Source of the DNA: VRUE01 sp963708115
GTDB lineage: Bacteria > Actinomycetota > Thermoleophilia > Solirubrobacterales > 70-9
Reading direction: 5' to 3'
DNA length: 64,000 bases
Assembly (NCBI GenBank): GCA_963708115.1
Contig: CAVPRX010000002.1
Span: 310,001 to 374,000 of the forward strand
The notes beneath the pieces are model-generated. The model made no database searches. It saw nothing but the letters and a program-made list of their open reading frames with translations, and was not told the origin of the DNA. The translations under genes were made by a program, and so were the position numbers. Shown here in pieces: positions 10,624 through 18,519 of the stretch; the stretch's first letter is position 1; every line of letters starts with the position of its first letter.

Positions 10624-10722
10624 GCGCCGCCAACATTGCACCAGAATCTGTCAAGCTTTCTTTAGTAATCAACTCGGCTTTGGCGACAAACGTCGTCAGG
10701 CCCGCTAAAGAGAGGTAGAGAG

Positions 10723-11382
10723 ATGAAGCAGACCAGCAAGGCATTTCTCGGCGTGCTCACGGTGGCACTGGCGTTGGGCGCGATGGTCGCGTCCGCGGCT
10801 CAGGCAGCGCCTGAATTCTCGGCAAAAGCATATCCGGCGTTCGTGAAGGGAACCCATGTCGGCCCAGTGGCGGTGACAGAATTCGGCGGCATTACCTGTG
10901 AAGAAGGCACTTATCAGGGTGTGTTGTCGAAACTGTCGACCACATTGACATTGGAACCCGTTTACAAAAAATGCAAATCGCAAGGTTTTCCGGTGACATT
11001 TTTCTGGAACGGCTGCGACTACCTACTGCACCTGAAAGAAAAAACCGGTGCCAGCAACTACAAAGGCAACTTCGACTTCGCCTGTCCGGCCGGCAAAGTG
11101 ATCGAAGCCAAAGCCTACGAAGATGGAGCGCACACGAAACAGACATGCCGTCTGACGATCGCCCCACAGAGCGGCCTGCTCACGGTCACTTACACCAATT
11201 TCAAAGAAGGTGCACAGAAAAAGATCGAAATGGGGTTCGAAGTCAAAAAAATCGTCTACAACCAGGAAGGGATTTTCTGTCCCACCCTCAAAGGTGAAAA
11301 CGGCGTACTGGAGGGCCTCGTGAAACTCTCCGGTCAAGACGCAGAAGTGAACCCGATCGACCTGGAAATCGTCGGCGAATGA
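10723..11382 (+). CDS. Secreted protein of unknown function, Cys-rich
   Basis: A 219-residue protein with a clean signal peptide: a basic start (MKQTSK), a hydrophobic core at 8-22, and an AQA cleavage site at about 26-28. The mature part has about seven Cys residues, consistent with disulfide bonds outside the cell, and is predicted mostly beta from its alternating pattern. Codon use differs from the neighbours: GAA and AAA dominate over GAG and AAG, and local GC is lower, as seen also in the first half of the large surface protein at 47 kb. A purine-rich ribosome site (AGAGAGG) precedes the ATG. I do not recognise the family; it resembles lineage-specific surface proteins of Thermoleophilia. 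Confidence 0.82.
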   Translation: MKQTSKAFLGVLTVALALGAMVASAAQAAPEFSAKAYPAFVKGTHVGPVAVTEFGGITCEEGTYQGVLSKLSTTLTLEPVYKKCKSQGFPVTFFWNGCDYLLHLKEKTGASNYKGNFDFACPAGKVIEAKAYEDGAHTKQTCRLTIAPQSGLLTVTYTNFKEGAQKKIEMGFEVKKIVYNQEGIFCPTLKGENGVLEGLVKLSGQDAEVNPIDLEIVGE

Positions 11383-11419
11383 TTTCCGTGACCTGAAGTA
11401 GTGCTTTTGTATGTAGTGT

Positions 11420-11444
11420 GGCGGCGGGCCCAGTGCCCGCCGCC
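11420..11444. terminator. GC-rich hairpin between convergent genes
   Basis: A perfect 10-bp inverted repeat (GGCGGCGGGC and its complement) with a 5-base loop lies between the end of the secreted protein gene and the end of the convergent kinase gene. There is no T-run, so it would be a non-canonical or bidirectional terminator. Confidence 0.6.
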
Positions 11445-11450
11445 GCACGG

Positions 11451-12680
11451 CTATTCGGTGTTCTTCTTGACCAGTTCCTTGAACTCTTCGACGACCTTGT
11501 GCACCGAGTCGCCCGCCACTTCGGTGGCGTGTACGCCGGTGGCCTTGTCGGTGGCGAGAATGACCGCTGCCGCGACGGCGGCGGCGATCAGGACCAGGGC
11601 CACTGCGGCCATCACGAAGCGGACAAATCTAGAGAAGGCACTGCGCTTCTTGGCGGCCGGGGGGGCGGCCGCCGGAGGCGGTGAGTAAGGAGCCTGCTGT
11701 GGCGCGCGTGCGACCGGGCGGCGGCTGGGCGAGGGCGGGCGCAGCTCGGTGCGCTCGGTCTGGTCGAGCCGGCGCGTCGCCGTCTCTCCGCCAAGCACGT
11801 TGGTCGCCGCCGTGCCCTCGTCGAAGGGCAGGGTCACGTCCTCGCCCTGCAGACCCAGCTGCAGGCCACCGGCGAGCTCGTCTGCGCTGGCGTAGCGCCG
11901 AGCGGGGTCGCCTTCGAGCGCCCGCAGGACGGCGCTGCCGAGCGGCTCGGGAACCGCGTCGTTGTAGGTGCTGGGGGTCAGTGGGCGCTCGTTCTGCTGG
12001 CGCACCGCCAGCTCGGCGAGGGTCGATCCCTCATACGGCAGGCGCCCGGTGAGGAACTGGTAGAGGACGACGCCGAGCGCGTAGACGTCGGTCGCCGGCG
12101 TCGCCTCCTCGCCGCGAACCTGCTCGGGGGCCAGGTAGGCAGCCGTGCCGACCACGGAGCCGACCTGGGTGATGCGGGTCTGGGCGAGCGCCCGGGCGAT
12201 GCCGAAGTCGGTCAGCTTGACCGTCATCGCGCCGCCGCCCACCGGGCCGCCGACGATCATCAGGTTGCCGGGCTTGACGTCGCGATGGATGATCCCGCGC
12301 CGGTGCGCGTAGTCGAGGCCGGCGCAGGCTTGGATGCCGGCCTCCGCGGCGATCTCGGGGCCGATCGCCCCCTGCCGCTGCAGGATCTGCGCCCCGGAGC
12401 GTCCCTCGACGTACTCCATGACGATGTAGTGGCGCCCGTCGTCGATCCCGGTGTCGTAGACCTGAACGATGTTGGGGTGGATCAGCTTGGCGACGGCCAG
12501 GGCCTCGCGGCGGAAGCGAGCGACGAAGCGCTCGTCGTCGGAGAGGTGCTCGGCGAGGATCTTGACCGCGACGGTGCGCTCGAGGGTCAGGTCGGTGGCG
12601 AGGTAGACGTTCGACATCCCGCCGGAGCCGAGGCGGTCGCCGAGCTCGTAACGGCCCGAGAGGGTCCCGGCCTCCATCAT
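11451..12680 (-). CDS. Membrane-anchored serine/threonine protein kinase (PknB type)
   Basis: Hanks-type kinase, 409 residues. The catalytic domain covers about residues 11-270, with the glycine loop LGSGGMSNV, Lys40, Glu59, catalytic HRDVKPGN (Asp134), DFG (Asp158-Gly160) and APEQVRGE in the activation segment. A Pro/Ala-rich linker (about 300-345) leads to one membrane helix near 352-372 and a short outer tail of about 35 residues, with no PASTA repeats. The ATG overlaps the lipoprotein stop upstream (ATGA), so kinase, lipoprotein and metallophosphoesterase form one operon. The lipoprotein may be its sensory partner; that is inference. Confidence 0.93.
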   Translation of the reverse strand: MMEAGTLSGRYELGDRLGSGGMSNVYLATDLTLERTVAVKILAEHLSDDERFVARFRREALAVAKLIHPNIVQVYDTGIDDGRHYIVMEYVEGRSGAQILQRQGAIGPEIAAEAGIQACAGLDYAHRRGIIHRDVKPGNLMIVGGPVGGGAMTVKLTDFGIARALAQTRITQVGSVVGTAAYLAPEQVRGEEATPATDVYALGVVLYQFLTGRLPYEGSTLAELAVRQQNERPLTPSTYNDAVPEPLGSAVLRALEGDPARRYASADELAGGLQLGLQGEDVTLPFDEGTAATNVLGGETATRRLDQTERTELRPPSPSRRPVARAPQQAPYSPPPAAAPPAAKKRSAFSRFVRFVMAAVALVLIAAAVAAAVILATDKATGVHATEVAGDSVHKVVEEFKELVKKNTE

Positions 12681-13321
12681 TCGCCCCCTTCCGCAGGGGT
12701 GCCGGGCCCGACGCCGCCGGACGTGCTTTCTTCGGGCGCAGTTTCTTCTTCGACCGGTGGTCCTTGGCCGTTTTCGAGGCCTTTGCCTTCGCCTTTGGCC
12801 TGCGGCGGCAGCTGCTGAGGGGTTTCCGGCGCGGGTTCCTCTTCGTCCTTGGGCTTCTTTTCCTTTTCCTTGTCTGGCTTTTCCTTCGGTGCCTTTTCTT
12901 CGTCTTCTTCGGGTTCGATCGGGACTGCCGGGGCGATCGCTTCGGTGGTCGACTCTTCGCAGGTCGCGATCACTTCTTCGAGTCGCACCGCCCCTTCCTC
13001 GAGCGCCCGCTTCAGCTTTACGTCGACGCCTTCCAGGGCTTCGATCTGTTCGCCGACCTGCTGGGCGGCGCTTTCGGCACCGAGGCAGTCTCCTTCGGCG
13101 GAGAGCTGCTGCACGGTGTCGAGGTTGGCGGTTATCTCCCGCGCAGTCTCGCCGGGGAGCAGTTTCGCGTCTTCGCCGCCGCAGGCGACGAGCGCGAGGG
13201 CGGCGGTGGCGGTGAACCCGATGACGAGCAACGGTAGTGGAAGGCGAGGCATCTGGGCGAGTCTAGAGAACAGTCCTGAGCGCAGGATTTCCCTGCATCT
13301 GAGCATGACTCCGGCCCTCAT
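12677..13321 (-). CDS. Putative lipoprotein, acidic/lysine-rich tail
   Basis: A 214-residue protein (or 191 if it starts at the ATG at 13252). A hydrophobic segment followed by LALVACGG is a lipobox, so Cys of VAC would be lipidated. A short helical domain with about two more Cys follows, then a low-complexity Glu/Lys/Pro tail (near residues 140-190). The long start is favoured by its ATGA overlap with the upstream phosphoesterase stop, but the short one places the signal peptide at the N-terminus, which fits lipoprotein export better. The 3' end overlaps the kinase start. Function unknown. Confidence 0.75.
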   Translation of the reverse strand: MRAGVMLRCREILRSGLFSRLAQMPRLPLPLLVIGFTATAALALVACGGEDAKLLPGETAREITANLDTVQQLSAEGDCLGAESAAQQVGEQIEALEGVDVKLKRALEEGAVRLEEVIATCEESTTEAIAPAVPIEPEEDEEKAPKEKPDKEKEKKPKDEEEPAPETPQQLPPQAKGEGKGLENGQGPPVEEETAPEESTSGGVGPGTPAEGGE

Positions 13322-14061
13322 GAGCCGACCTGGAGGCGGTCGGCCAGGCGACGCGGAAGCCCGGCGGCGACGATCGACGCGGCCGACCGATCGACGTCGT
13401 AAGGGGTGCGGTGGAAGTGGGCCGCCAGCTCACCCGTGTCGAGCTCGAGCCAGGCGGCACGCGGGTCTCCATCGCGTGGCTGGCCGACGCTGCCGGGATT
13501 GATCAACCACTGGCCTGAGCTGAGGTTCAACAGCGTGTCGTCGCTCGCCTGAGAGCCACGGATTTCCTCACCCTCCTCTTCCGCCGTGGGCCGGGCGAAG
13601 TAGAGCGAGACATGCGAGTGGCCGATCAGGGCGATCCGGGTCGGCTGCACGTCGAAGCAGGCGTCGGCCTGGTCGGCCGAGAGCACGTACTCCCAGACCG
13701 GGTCGCGGGGGGAGGCGTGGAAGAGGCTGATTCCCTCCCGCTCGCCGGCCGGCTCCAGCTCGCGCAGCGGTGCCAGGCTGCGCTCGGAGACGTTCTCCCG
13801 CGTCCAGGTGACCGCCTCGGCGGCAGCCTCGGAGAATGCGGCGATGTCAAGAGCACCGAACACCGCGAGGTCGTGGTTGCCGACCAGGCAGATGGCACAG
13901 CGGTCACCGACCAGGTCGGCGCACTCGTTGGGCTCGGCGCCGTAGCCGAGCACGTCGCCGAGGCACCAGATCTCCTCGACCCCGGCGTCGTCGATCGCCC
14001 CGAGGACGGCCTCGAGCGCGGGCAGGTTGGCGTGGATGTCGCTGATCACGGCTACGCGCAC
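13318..14061 (-). CDS. Calcineurin-like metallophosphoesterase
   Basis: A 247-residue phosphoesterase with the metal-binding series in order: DIH in ISDIHANLPALEAV, GDVLGYG, GNHD, and GHSH near residue 165. The family hydrolyses phosphomono- or diesters; the substrate is not visible. I chose GTG at 14061 (MRVAVISDIH) because AGGA lies 5 bases upstream and the fold begins there; a TTG at 14079 would add six residues. It is first in the operon with the lipoprotein and kinase and could be a phosphatase linked to that signalling, but this is only suggested by position. Confidence 0.88.
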   Translation of the reverse strand: MRVAVISDIHANLPALEAVLGAIDDAGVEEIWCLGDVLGYGAEPNECADLVGDRCAICLVGNHDLAVFGALDIAAFSEAAAEAVTWTRENVSERSLAPLRELEPAGEREGISLFHASPRDPVWEYVLSADQADACFDVQPTRIALIGHSHVSLYFARPTAEEEGEEIRGSQASDDTLLNLSSGQWLINPGSVGQPRDGDPRAAWLELDTGELAAHFHRTPYDVDRSAASIVAAGLPRRLADRLQVGS

Positions 14062-14077
14062 TGGTGTCCTGTCCCGC

Positions 14078-14210
14078 AACGTTCGACCGGAAATGACGGC
14101 CCCAGAGCACCGCCATACTGCGTCCTCGGTCGCCCGAATAGCGCTGCTATTCGGGCTCCCTGCGTCCTTGTCTGTCGGCGTCTGGTTCTCGTCATTTCTC
14201 GGCCAACGTT
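14078..14210. repeat. 133-bp centred imperfect palindrome between divergent genes
   Basis: The outer arms (AACGTT at 14078 and 14205) and the inner perfect 11-bp stem (GCCCGAATAGC at 14132, complement at 14146, loop GCT) share the same centre at 14144. By my alignment about 70% of the positions in the 65-base arms pair without gaps. It fills the space between the phosphoesterase (minus) and argS (plus). It could be a structured RNA, a small palindromic mobile repeat, or a regulatory site. Confidence 0.75.
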
Positions 14211-14268
14211 ACGAGACCGGACACGGGCCAGCGTACCCGGGCGAGGTTCTGGTCCATACGATGGGGCG

Positions 14269-15903
14269 GTGAGTGCAACCGACTCGATAGCCGAGCTGCG
14301 CGCCGCCGTCCAGCGAGCGGCGCTGGCCCTGCGCGACGGGGAACCGACCGGCCCGGAGCCGACCCTCGATCGCCCGCCGAAGCCCGAGCTGGGCGACTAC
14401 AGCTCGAATGCGGCGATGCTCCTGGCGGCCCCGCTGGGCGAAGCCCCGCGCGACGTCGCGACCCGGCTCGGCGCCGAGCTCGAGCGCGAGCTGAGCGCCG
14501 AGCACCATCTCGACCGGGTCGAGGTGGCCGGGCCCGGCTTCGTCAACCTCTTCCTTGCCGACGAGTGGTACCGGCAGGCGATGGCCGGGCTCGCCGCTGC
14601 CGACCGGGGCCTCGGCCCAGCGCCGGTCTCCAGCCCTCAGCGGATCCTGGTCGAGTACGTCTCCGCCAACCCGACCGGGCCGCTCCACGTCGGCGGCGGT
14701 CGTCACGCCGCCTACGGCGACGCGCTCGTCCGCCTGCTGCGTGCGGCCGGGCACGAGGTAAAGAGCGAGTACTACGTCAACGACGCCGGCGGGCAGGTGC
14801 GGCGCTTCGCCACCTCGATCGCCGCGGCGATGACCGGCGCCGAGGGCCCCGAGGAAGGCTACGAAGGTGCCTATATCGCCGATCTGGCCGCGCGGATACG
14901 GGAGGAGGGGATTGACCCCGCCGACACGGAGGCCGTCGGTCGGCGGGGCATCGAGCTGATCCTGGACGGCGTGCGCGCCACTCTCGATCGCTTCGGGGTC
15001 GGTTTCGACAGCTGGTTCTCCGAGCGCGATCTCTACGCGAAGGGCGAGGTCGAGGCCGCGCTCGAGCGCTTGGGGCAGCGTGGCCATACCTACAAGAGCG
15101 ATGGCGCGTTGTGGCTGCGCAGCACCGACTTCGGCGATGACAAGGATCGCGTCCTGATCAGGGCCGACGGCGAACCGACCTATCTCGCCGCCGACGTCGC
15201 CTACCACCGCGACAAGCTGGAGCGTGGTTTCGAGCACCTGATCAATGTGCTCGGCGCCGACCACCACGGCTACGCGCCGCGATTGCGCGCCGCCATCGCC
15301 GCCTTAGGAGCCGACCCGGAGGTGTTGGAGGCGCTGATCATGCGCCTCGTCCACATCGTCGAATCGGGGGAGCGGGCGCAGATGTCGAAGCGCAGCGGCG
15401 ACTTCGTCTCGCTCGACGAGCTGGTCGACGACATCGGCGTCGACGCGGCGCGCTGGTTCATGCTCTGGCGCAGCCACGACACCACCGTCGACCTGGACCT
15501 CGAGCTGGCGCGCCGGGAGTCCAGCGAGAACCCCGTCTACTACGTGCAGTACGCGCACGCGCGGATCGCCAGCATCCTGCGCAAAGCCGGCGGCGAGGCA
15601 GGGGAGGCGGGGGTGCCAACCCCCGGCACGCCGTTGGTGCCGGCGGAGCGAGACCTGGTCAAGCGCCTGCTCGAATTTCCCGACGAGGTCCGCGAGGCGG
15701 CGGCGCGGCGCGCTCCACATCGCATCTGCGCCTACTCGACCGCAGTCGCCGCCGATTTCCACGCCTTCTATCGCGACTGCCAGGTCGTCGGCGCCGAGGG
15801 GGAGGGGGTCGAGCGCTCGCGCCTCGGCCTCTGCCAGCTCACCCAGCGGACGATTGCCGCCTCGCTTGGCCTGCTCGGCATCTCCGCCCCCGAGCAGATG
15901 TGA
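14269..15903 (+). CDS. argS: Arginyl-tRNA synthetase
   Basis: Class I synthetase charging tRNA-Arg, 544 residues, normal length. It has the N-terminal Arg-S additional domain (about 1-90), the HIGH-equivalent HVGGGRH in ANPTGPLHVGGGRH, the KMSKS-equivalent QMSKRSG, and a C-terminal DALR anticodon-binding domain ending near the stop. The GTG at 14269 is chosen because the domain begins directly after it; the longer frame upstream runs through the phosphoesterase and is spurious. The stop overlaps the next gene (GTGA). Confidence 0.95.
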   Translation: MSATDSIAELRAAVQRAALALRDGEPTGPEPTLDRPPKPELGDYSSNAAMLLAAPLGEAPRDVATRLGAELERELSAEHHLDRVEVAGPGFVNLFLADEWYRQAMAGLAAADRGLGPAPVSSPQRILVEYVSANPTGPLHVGGGRHAAYGDALVRLLRAAGHEVKSEYYVNDAGGQVRRFATSIAAAMTGAEGPEEGYEGAYIADLAARIREEGIDPADTEAVGRRGIELILDGVRATLDRFGVGFDSWFSERDLYAKGEVEAALERLGQRGHTYKSDGALWLRSTDFGDDKDRVLIRADGEPTYLAADVAYHRDKLERGFEHLINVLGADHHGYAPRLRAAIAALGADPEVLEALIMRLVHIVESGERAQMSKRSGDFVSLDELVDDIGVDAARWFMLWRSHDTTVDLDLELARRESSENPVYYVQYAHARIASILRKAGGEAGEAGVPTPGTPLVPAERDLVKRLLEFPDEVREAAARRAPHRICAYSTAVAADFHAFYRDCQVVGAEGEGVERSRLGLCQLTQRTIAASLGLLGISAPEQM

Positions 15904-16517
15904 GAGTCCTGGCGGAGATCCCCGCCCGGTCCTCGTCCGAGCTGCGCACGGGGACGCTGCGCCGGGCCGACCTCGCGGCGTACGGGGAGCTGTTGGAGGA
16001 GCTGCGCCCGGCCCGCTCGGTCCTGGTTACCGGAGAGGCACCGGGCAGGAGAGGGGCGGCAGCTGGGTTGGCGGCCACGGCCACGGCCACTGGAACCCGC
16101 ACCGCGCTGCTCGAGTGCGAGCTCGCCGAGCCGGGCCTTGCCGAGGCGCTTGGCCTTGCCACCGCACCCGGGTTGCACGAGTACCTGCGCGGGACGGCGG
16201 ACTCGGCGGAGATCCTCAAGCCGGTCGCCCTGGCAGGACCGGGCTCTGCCGGAGCGAGCGAGCCGCTGGTCTGTGTGGTCGCGGGCCGGCCGGCGGAGGA
16301 TGGCGCGACCTTGCTCGACTCGGAGCGATTCCGCCGCGCCGTGTCGGGTCTCGAAAGCGCCTACGAACTGCTGGTGATCGACGGCCCGCCGCCCGCTCGG
16401 GTCGCGGAGCTGCTCGCGGCGATGGCTGTTGCCGAGGTCACCTTCGCCTGGTCGGAGCGAGGGATGTCGCCGCCCAGCCTCCCCGGCCCAGCTGCCGGCC
16501 TCGTCGTCCAGGGTTGA
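15900..16517 (+). CDS. P-loop protein resembling bacterial tyrosine kinases (degenerate)
   Basis: A 205-residue protein with the plan of a CpsD/CapB-type BY-kinase or MinD-like domain: a strand leading to a Walker A position (SVLVTGEAPGRRGAA, about residues 40-54), a second strand with TALLECELAEPG (like the Walker A' DxDxRxP), GLHEYLRGT (BY-kinases often have GLS-LxG here) and LLVIDGPPP near 157-165. The P-loop lacks the expected GK(T/S): Arg-Arg stands where Lys-Ser/Thr should be, so ATP hydrolysis is doubtful. There is no Tyr cluster at the end. It is translationally coupled to argS. Family assignment is inference. Confidence 0.6.
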   Translation: MRVLAEIPARSSSELRTGTLRRADLAAYGELLEELRPARSVLVTGEAPGRRGAAAGLAATATATGTRTALLECELAEPGLAEALGLATAPGLHEYLRGTADSAEILKPVALAGPGSAGASEPLVCVVAGRPAEDGATLLDSERFRRAVSGLESAYELLVIDGPPPARVAELLAAMAVAEVTFAWSERGMSPPSLPGPAAGLVVQG

Positions 16518-16521
16518 GCTG

Positions 16522-17022
16522 TCAGAGGTCGTAGCGGGCGAGGTCGGCGTCCAACCGCTTGGCGTCCTCGCCCTGCGGGCCGTCCGCCGCCGAGCCTCCC
16601 GGCCCGGGCGGCTCGGCGGCCCGCCGCCAGCGCAGCACCCCGAAGGCCAAAGCCAGCGCGGCGACGACGAAGGCGATCACCGGCACCAGGTAGGCGGAGA
16701 GGTCGAAGCCCGAGCCCCCGGGCAGCGCGAGCACTGCCGGGCCGTACTGAGCGACCAGCGCGTCCTTGACCTCGGCCTCGGTCTTGCCTTCGGCGATCAG
16801 GCGTTTGACCAGGACGCGCTCACGCTGGGCCTGCGGCGATTCGGCCAGCTCCAGCAGGGTGCCGCAGATCGGGCACATCACTTCGCCTTCGACGTCGTTG
16901 ATGCTCGTCTGCGGCGTCGCGGCCACGGCAGGGAATGGGATCGCCAGGGCGAGCCCCAGCACGAGCAGCGCACGGGGCGCGTTTCTTACGCATAGCGATA
17001 GGAAGGCGCCCCGCCGGCTCAT
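16522..17022 (-). CDS. ccmH: Cytochrome c maturation protein CcmH
   Basis: A 166-residue membrane protein. The N-terminus is a signal peptide (about 17-35), followed by a periplasmic-type domain with the CxxC pair MCPICG (Cys50, Cys53), then a membrane helix near 113-133 and a short cytoplasmic tail. CcmH reduces apocytochrome CxxCH together with CcmG before haem attachment. The ATG overlaps the stop of the thioredoxin-like gene (ATGA), confirming a ccmG-ccmH pair. ccmE and ccmF lie at 52-54.8 kb. Confidence 0.9.
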   Translation of the reverse strand: MSRRGAFLSLCVRNAPRALLVLGLALAIPFPAVAATPQTSINDVEGEVMCPICGTLLELAESPQAQRERVLVKRLIAEGKTEAEVKDALVAQYGPAVLALPGGSGFDLSAYLVPVIAFVVAALALAFGVLRWRRAAEPPGPGGSAADGPQGEDAKRLDADLARYDL

Positions 17023-17543
17023 CCTGCCCCTTCGATGATCGGTACGACCTGCTGTTCTAGGAAGCGCTGATCGACTGGCCCGCGCCAGATCAGCGCCAGG
17101 CGTCCGCGCGGGTCGACAAGGAAGTTCTCGGGGACCCCGGTCGAGCCGAAGGCGGCGCTGCGCTCGTCGCCGATCGAGCGCAGCTGCGGATAGCGAACGT
17201 CGTAGTCGCGGACAAAGGCGAGCGCATCGTCGCTGTTGTCCTGGACATTGATGCCGAGCACGCTGACGCCGCGCTTGCGGTGCTGGCGGGCGAAGCGATC
17301 GAGGTCCGGCGCCTCCTGCCGACACGGGATGCACCACGAGGCCCAGAGGTTGACCAGCACCCAGCGACCGCGGTAGTCGGCGATCGACCCATGCTTGGCT
17401 TCGTCGCCCAGGACCGGCAGCTCCTTATCGGGTACGGAATCGCCGACGGCGATCTTCGCCTCGCCCTTGCTCAGCAGGCCGAAGGCGAGCAGGCCGATCA
17501 CGGCGCAGACGGCGAGAAAGGTGAGAAAGGCGCGAGTGCTCAC
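17019..17543 (-). CDS. ccmG: Membrane-anchored thioredoxin-like protein, CcmG/ResA type
   Basis: A 174-residue protein with an N-terminal membrane anchor (about 5-25) and a redoxin domain holding the active site WCIPC (Cys71, Cys74) and the conserved cis-Pro region GVPENFLVDPRG. This is the extracytoplasmic reductant of the cytochrome c maturation pathway. Its direct coupling to ccmH supports ccmG over a general ResA. Transcription runs away from the tRNA-Gly gene that follows on the other strand. Confidence 0.88.
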   Translation of the reverse strand: MSTRAFLTFLAVCAVIGLLAFGLLSKGEAKIAVGDSVPDKELPVLGDEAKHGSIADYRGRWVLVNLWASWCIPCRQEAPDLDRFARQHRKRGVSVLGINVQDNSDDALAFVRDYDVRYPQLRSIGDERSAAFGSTGVPENFLVDPRGRLALIWRGPVDQRFLEQQVVPIIEGAG

Positions 17544-17601
17544 GGGGAGGGAACACTAGCCCTCGCGCCTTCCCGACCGGGCCCTAGAATCAGGCGCTGA
17601 C

Positions 17602-17674
17602 GCGGACGTAGCTCAGTTGGTAGAGCGCGAGCTTCCCAAGCTCGAGGTCGCGGGTTCGAGACCCGTCGTCCGCT
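17602..17674 (+). tRNA. tRNA-Gly (anticodon CCC)
   Basis: A complete cloverleaf: acceptor arms GCGGACG and CGTCCGC, D-arm AGCTCAGTTGG-TAGAGC, anticodon stem CGAGC/GCTCG with loop TTCCCAA (anticodon CCC), and T-arm GCGGGTTCGAGACCCGT. No CCA is encoded. Its 3' part is the attachment site of two downstream islands. Confidence 0.95.
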
Positions 17675-17678
17675 TCCC
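17625..17678 (+). repeat. att core copy 1 (inside tRNA-Gly, attL of island 1)
   Basis: A 54-base segment from the anticodon arm to just past the tRNA 3' end. It is repeated exactly at 29465-29518 and over 51 bases at 45670-45720. This is the typical geometry of site-specific integration into a tRNA 3' end, where the element restores the gene. Confidence 0.9.
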
Positions 17679-17724
17679 ATTCTAGAGCCAAATATCGGCC
17701 CAATAACGCCTCAGAAATCGTTGC

Positions 17725-17746
17725 GGGTAGGAACATAGGTGGGAAC
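17725..17746 (+). promoter_or_regulatory. Paired direct repeats, likely integrase arm-binding sites (left end, island 1)
   Basis: GGGTAGGAAC followed about one helical turn later by GGTGGGAAC. Equivalent pairs occur at 29342-29362, 29566-29587 and 45546-45567, always within about 130 bases of an att core. The pairing, 12-13-base spacing and position fit arm-type sites of a tyrosine recombinase. Confidence 0.6.
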
Positions 17747-18519
17747 ACGAGGCTTGTGCCCGTTGGTTCGATCGCCTAAGAAGTGCCTGCAAAACACCAT
17801 AATCTCGGCGGCTTGCGCCCTATCAGTCGGTTTCGGCTCGGTTGCGATTCGAGTCGGATAGGCCGGAGGCCCACAAGCAGAGGGACGCGGATCAGTTGTT
17901 TGACGGAGCGTCGAGATCCACCTCGGACGGATCTGGAAGCTTCCCGCGCCCCCCGGGTTCGGCTCGGCCCATGCGGTTCGCGGCGGCTTGGCGTTCCCAC
18001 GCTCCAGGCGAAGTGGACCTCAGGTGAATCTCGGCGACGAGCTGGGTCTGGGCCTGCGCTATCTCGTCTTCGGGATGCGACACCACCCCGAAGGGCTCCC
18101 ACGCACCGACCGTCTATGAGATCGCCCATCGCAGGCTGAACGGCTGATCCCGCAGGCCTGGCCGCGGATCCTGGCCCCGCTATTGAGAAAGGCCCTGCAA
18201 AACAGGCCTTTTTTGTGGGCGCGAACGAATTCGCCGCTCCTCAAGGTTCTAATAAGTTTCTATTTCCTGCACGAAGGTGAGCGCTTCGGCCAAGCGTCTC
18301 AGTGGCTTCGCCAGCGCACCGGCGCCGTCAAGCAAAGGCTTCCGTGCCCCTTCGTTCGCTGCCCGTTCCCTTGAGAGGGCTTTCGGGGGGCGGTTGGCGC
18401 ACAGCGCGGCCTTCCGCTGTGACGGCCTCCTTGGGCCCCCTGCCTGCGGGTCGACGCTCCCGCCCCGCAGGTTCAATCGTCTGTCGCGACGCCGCCAGCG
18501 TTCCTAAAGTCTAGGTTCC
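17747..18519. other. Gene-free left end of island 1
   Basis: About 770 bases without a convincing gene. It holds the remainder of the conserved left end and a terminator at 18188-18214. Short frames here show no recognisable domain, and none resembles an integrase. The last 250 bases are GC-rich spacer upstream of the CD-NTase gene. Confidence 0.6.
18188..18214 (+). terminator. Rho-independent terminator
   Basis: AAAGGCC and GGCCTTT form a 7-bp stem with a 10-base loop, followed by a run of six T on the plus strand. It may insulate the CBASS-like operon from transcription entering from tRNA-Gly. Confidence 0.7.

Noticed and set aside
12677..13502. Plus-strand Phe/Ser-rich frames opposite the lipoprotein
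   Set aside because: They are complements of the Glu/Lys-rich low-complexity tail; not coding.
17019..17022. Gene fusion of the thioredoxin-like protein and CcmH (a long minus-strand frame 16522-17337)
   Set aside because: The longer frame is out of frame with the thioredoxin gene; CcmH has its own start at 17022.
17675..18200. Possible integrase gene at the left end of island 1
   Set aside because: No frame longer than about 120 residues and none shows the R-H-R-Y recombinase motifs on either strand; only conserved end DNA is seen.
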